Below the pieces are notes generated by a model. It was not told the origin of the DNA. It ran no database searches and saw only the letters and a list, made by a program, of their open reading frames with translations. From positions 1 to 37,973 of the forward strand of contig WBUF01000021.1 in assembly GCA_008933825.1 (NCBI GenBank): a stretch of 37,973 nucleotides of DNA. The letters are read 5' to 3'. This document shows positions 37,948 through 37,973 of this stretch, piece by piece. Position numbers and translations under genes: made by a program. Position 1 is the first letter of the stretch; each line of letters starts with the position of its first letter. This DNA is from Rhodocyclaceae bacterium (GTDB lineage Bacteria > Pseudomonadota > Gammaproteobacteria > Burkholderiales > Rhodocyclaceae).

Positions 37948-37973
37948 TCTTCCCATCTCCCCCTGCCCCTGCC

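Overview
The window is GC-rich bacterial chromosome, almost certainly from a betaproteobacterium. The reasons are the intact rimP-nusA-infB-rbfA-truB-rpsO-pnp block, a DksA with a four-cysteine zinc finger, the long (400 aa) form of TrpS, scpA-scpB-rluB, a tandem glycine riboswitch ahead of gcvT, and tRNA genes that encode their own CCA. The right-hand third carries a 2-oxoglutarate:ferredoxin oxidoreductase-type korAB plus an 8Fe ferredoxin, a tungsten/aldehyde oxidoreductase-family enzyme and an FNR-type box. That combination suggests a facultatively anaerobic, perhaps denitrifying and aromatics-degrading relative of Thauera, Azoarcus or other Rhodocyclales; this placement is inference.

Layout, left to right. 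(1) 1-5792, minus strand: a glycine cleavage operon. A sigma70-like promoter, a tandem glycine riboswitch and an intrinsic terminator precede gcvT-gcvH-gcvP. The operon continues without a real gap into a two-ACT-domain GcvR-like protein, a gamma-class carbonic anhydrase-like protein and the start of a lipoprotein that runs off the window. (2) 5808-12839, plus strand: an alpha/beta hydrolase, rnm (PHP-domain RNase AM), yciO, an M50 site-2-protease-like membrane protein, trpS, a hotdog thioesterase, then scpA, scpB and rluB with short gaps or overlaps. (3) 12864-21463: the transcription/translation operon rimP-nusA-infB-rbfA-truB-rpsO-pnp. It has its own promoter and an attenuator-like hairpin ahead of rimP, a second promoter and leader ahead of rpsO, a pnp leader hairpin, and a perfect 19-bp-arm terminator shared with the convergent dksA. 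(4) 21475-26701: dksA, a tRNA-Pro/Arg/His cluster with a strong promoter, and parE-parC (topoisomerase IV).

(5) 26749-32399 is the energy-metabolism part. An aldehyde:ferredoxin oxidoreductase-family protein with a fused C-terminal MoaD domain diverges from korA-korB-ferredoxin across a short region that holds an FNR-like box. The genes share low-potential ferredoxin chemistry and look co-regulated by oxygen. (6) 32438-37947 is more accessory: an FMN alpha-hydroxy-acid dehydrogenase, a shortened DUF6933-like protein, and a ribbon-helix-helix/PIN toxin-antitoxin pair with a perfect operator. Next come an NDP-forming acyl-CoA synthetase-like protein whose ATP-grasp domain is internally deleted, a FlK-like thioesterase with the complete Thr/Glu/His set, and a second AbrB/PIN toxin-antitoxin pair. 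The synthetase-thioesterase pair is therefore bracketed by two unrelated toxin-antitoxin modules.

The best candidates for something undescribed are the AOR-MoaD fusion with its FNR-linked divergent korAB-ferredoxin operon, and the acyl-CoA synthetase with a gutted ATP-grasp domain paired with a FlK-type thioesterase. No rRNA genes, CRISPR arrays, transposases or prophage genes were seen.
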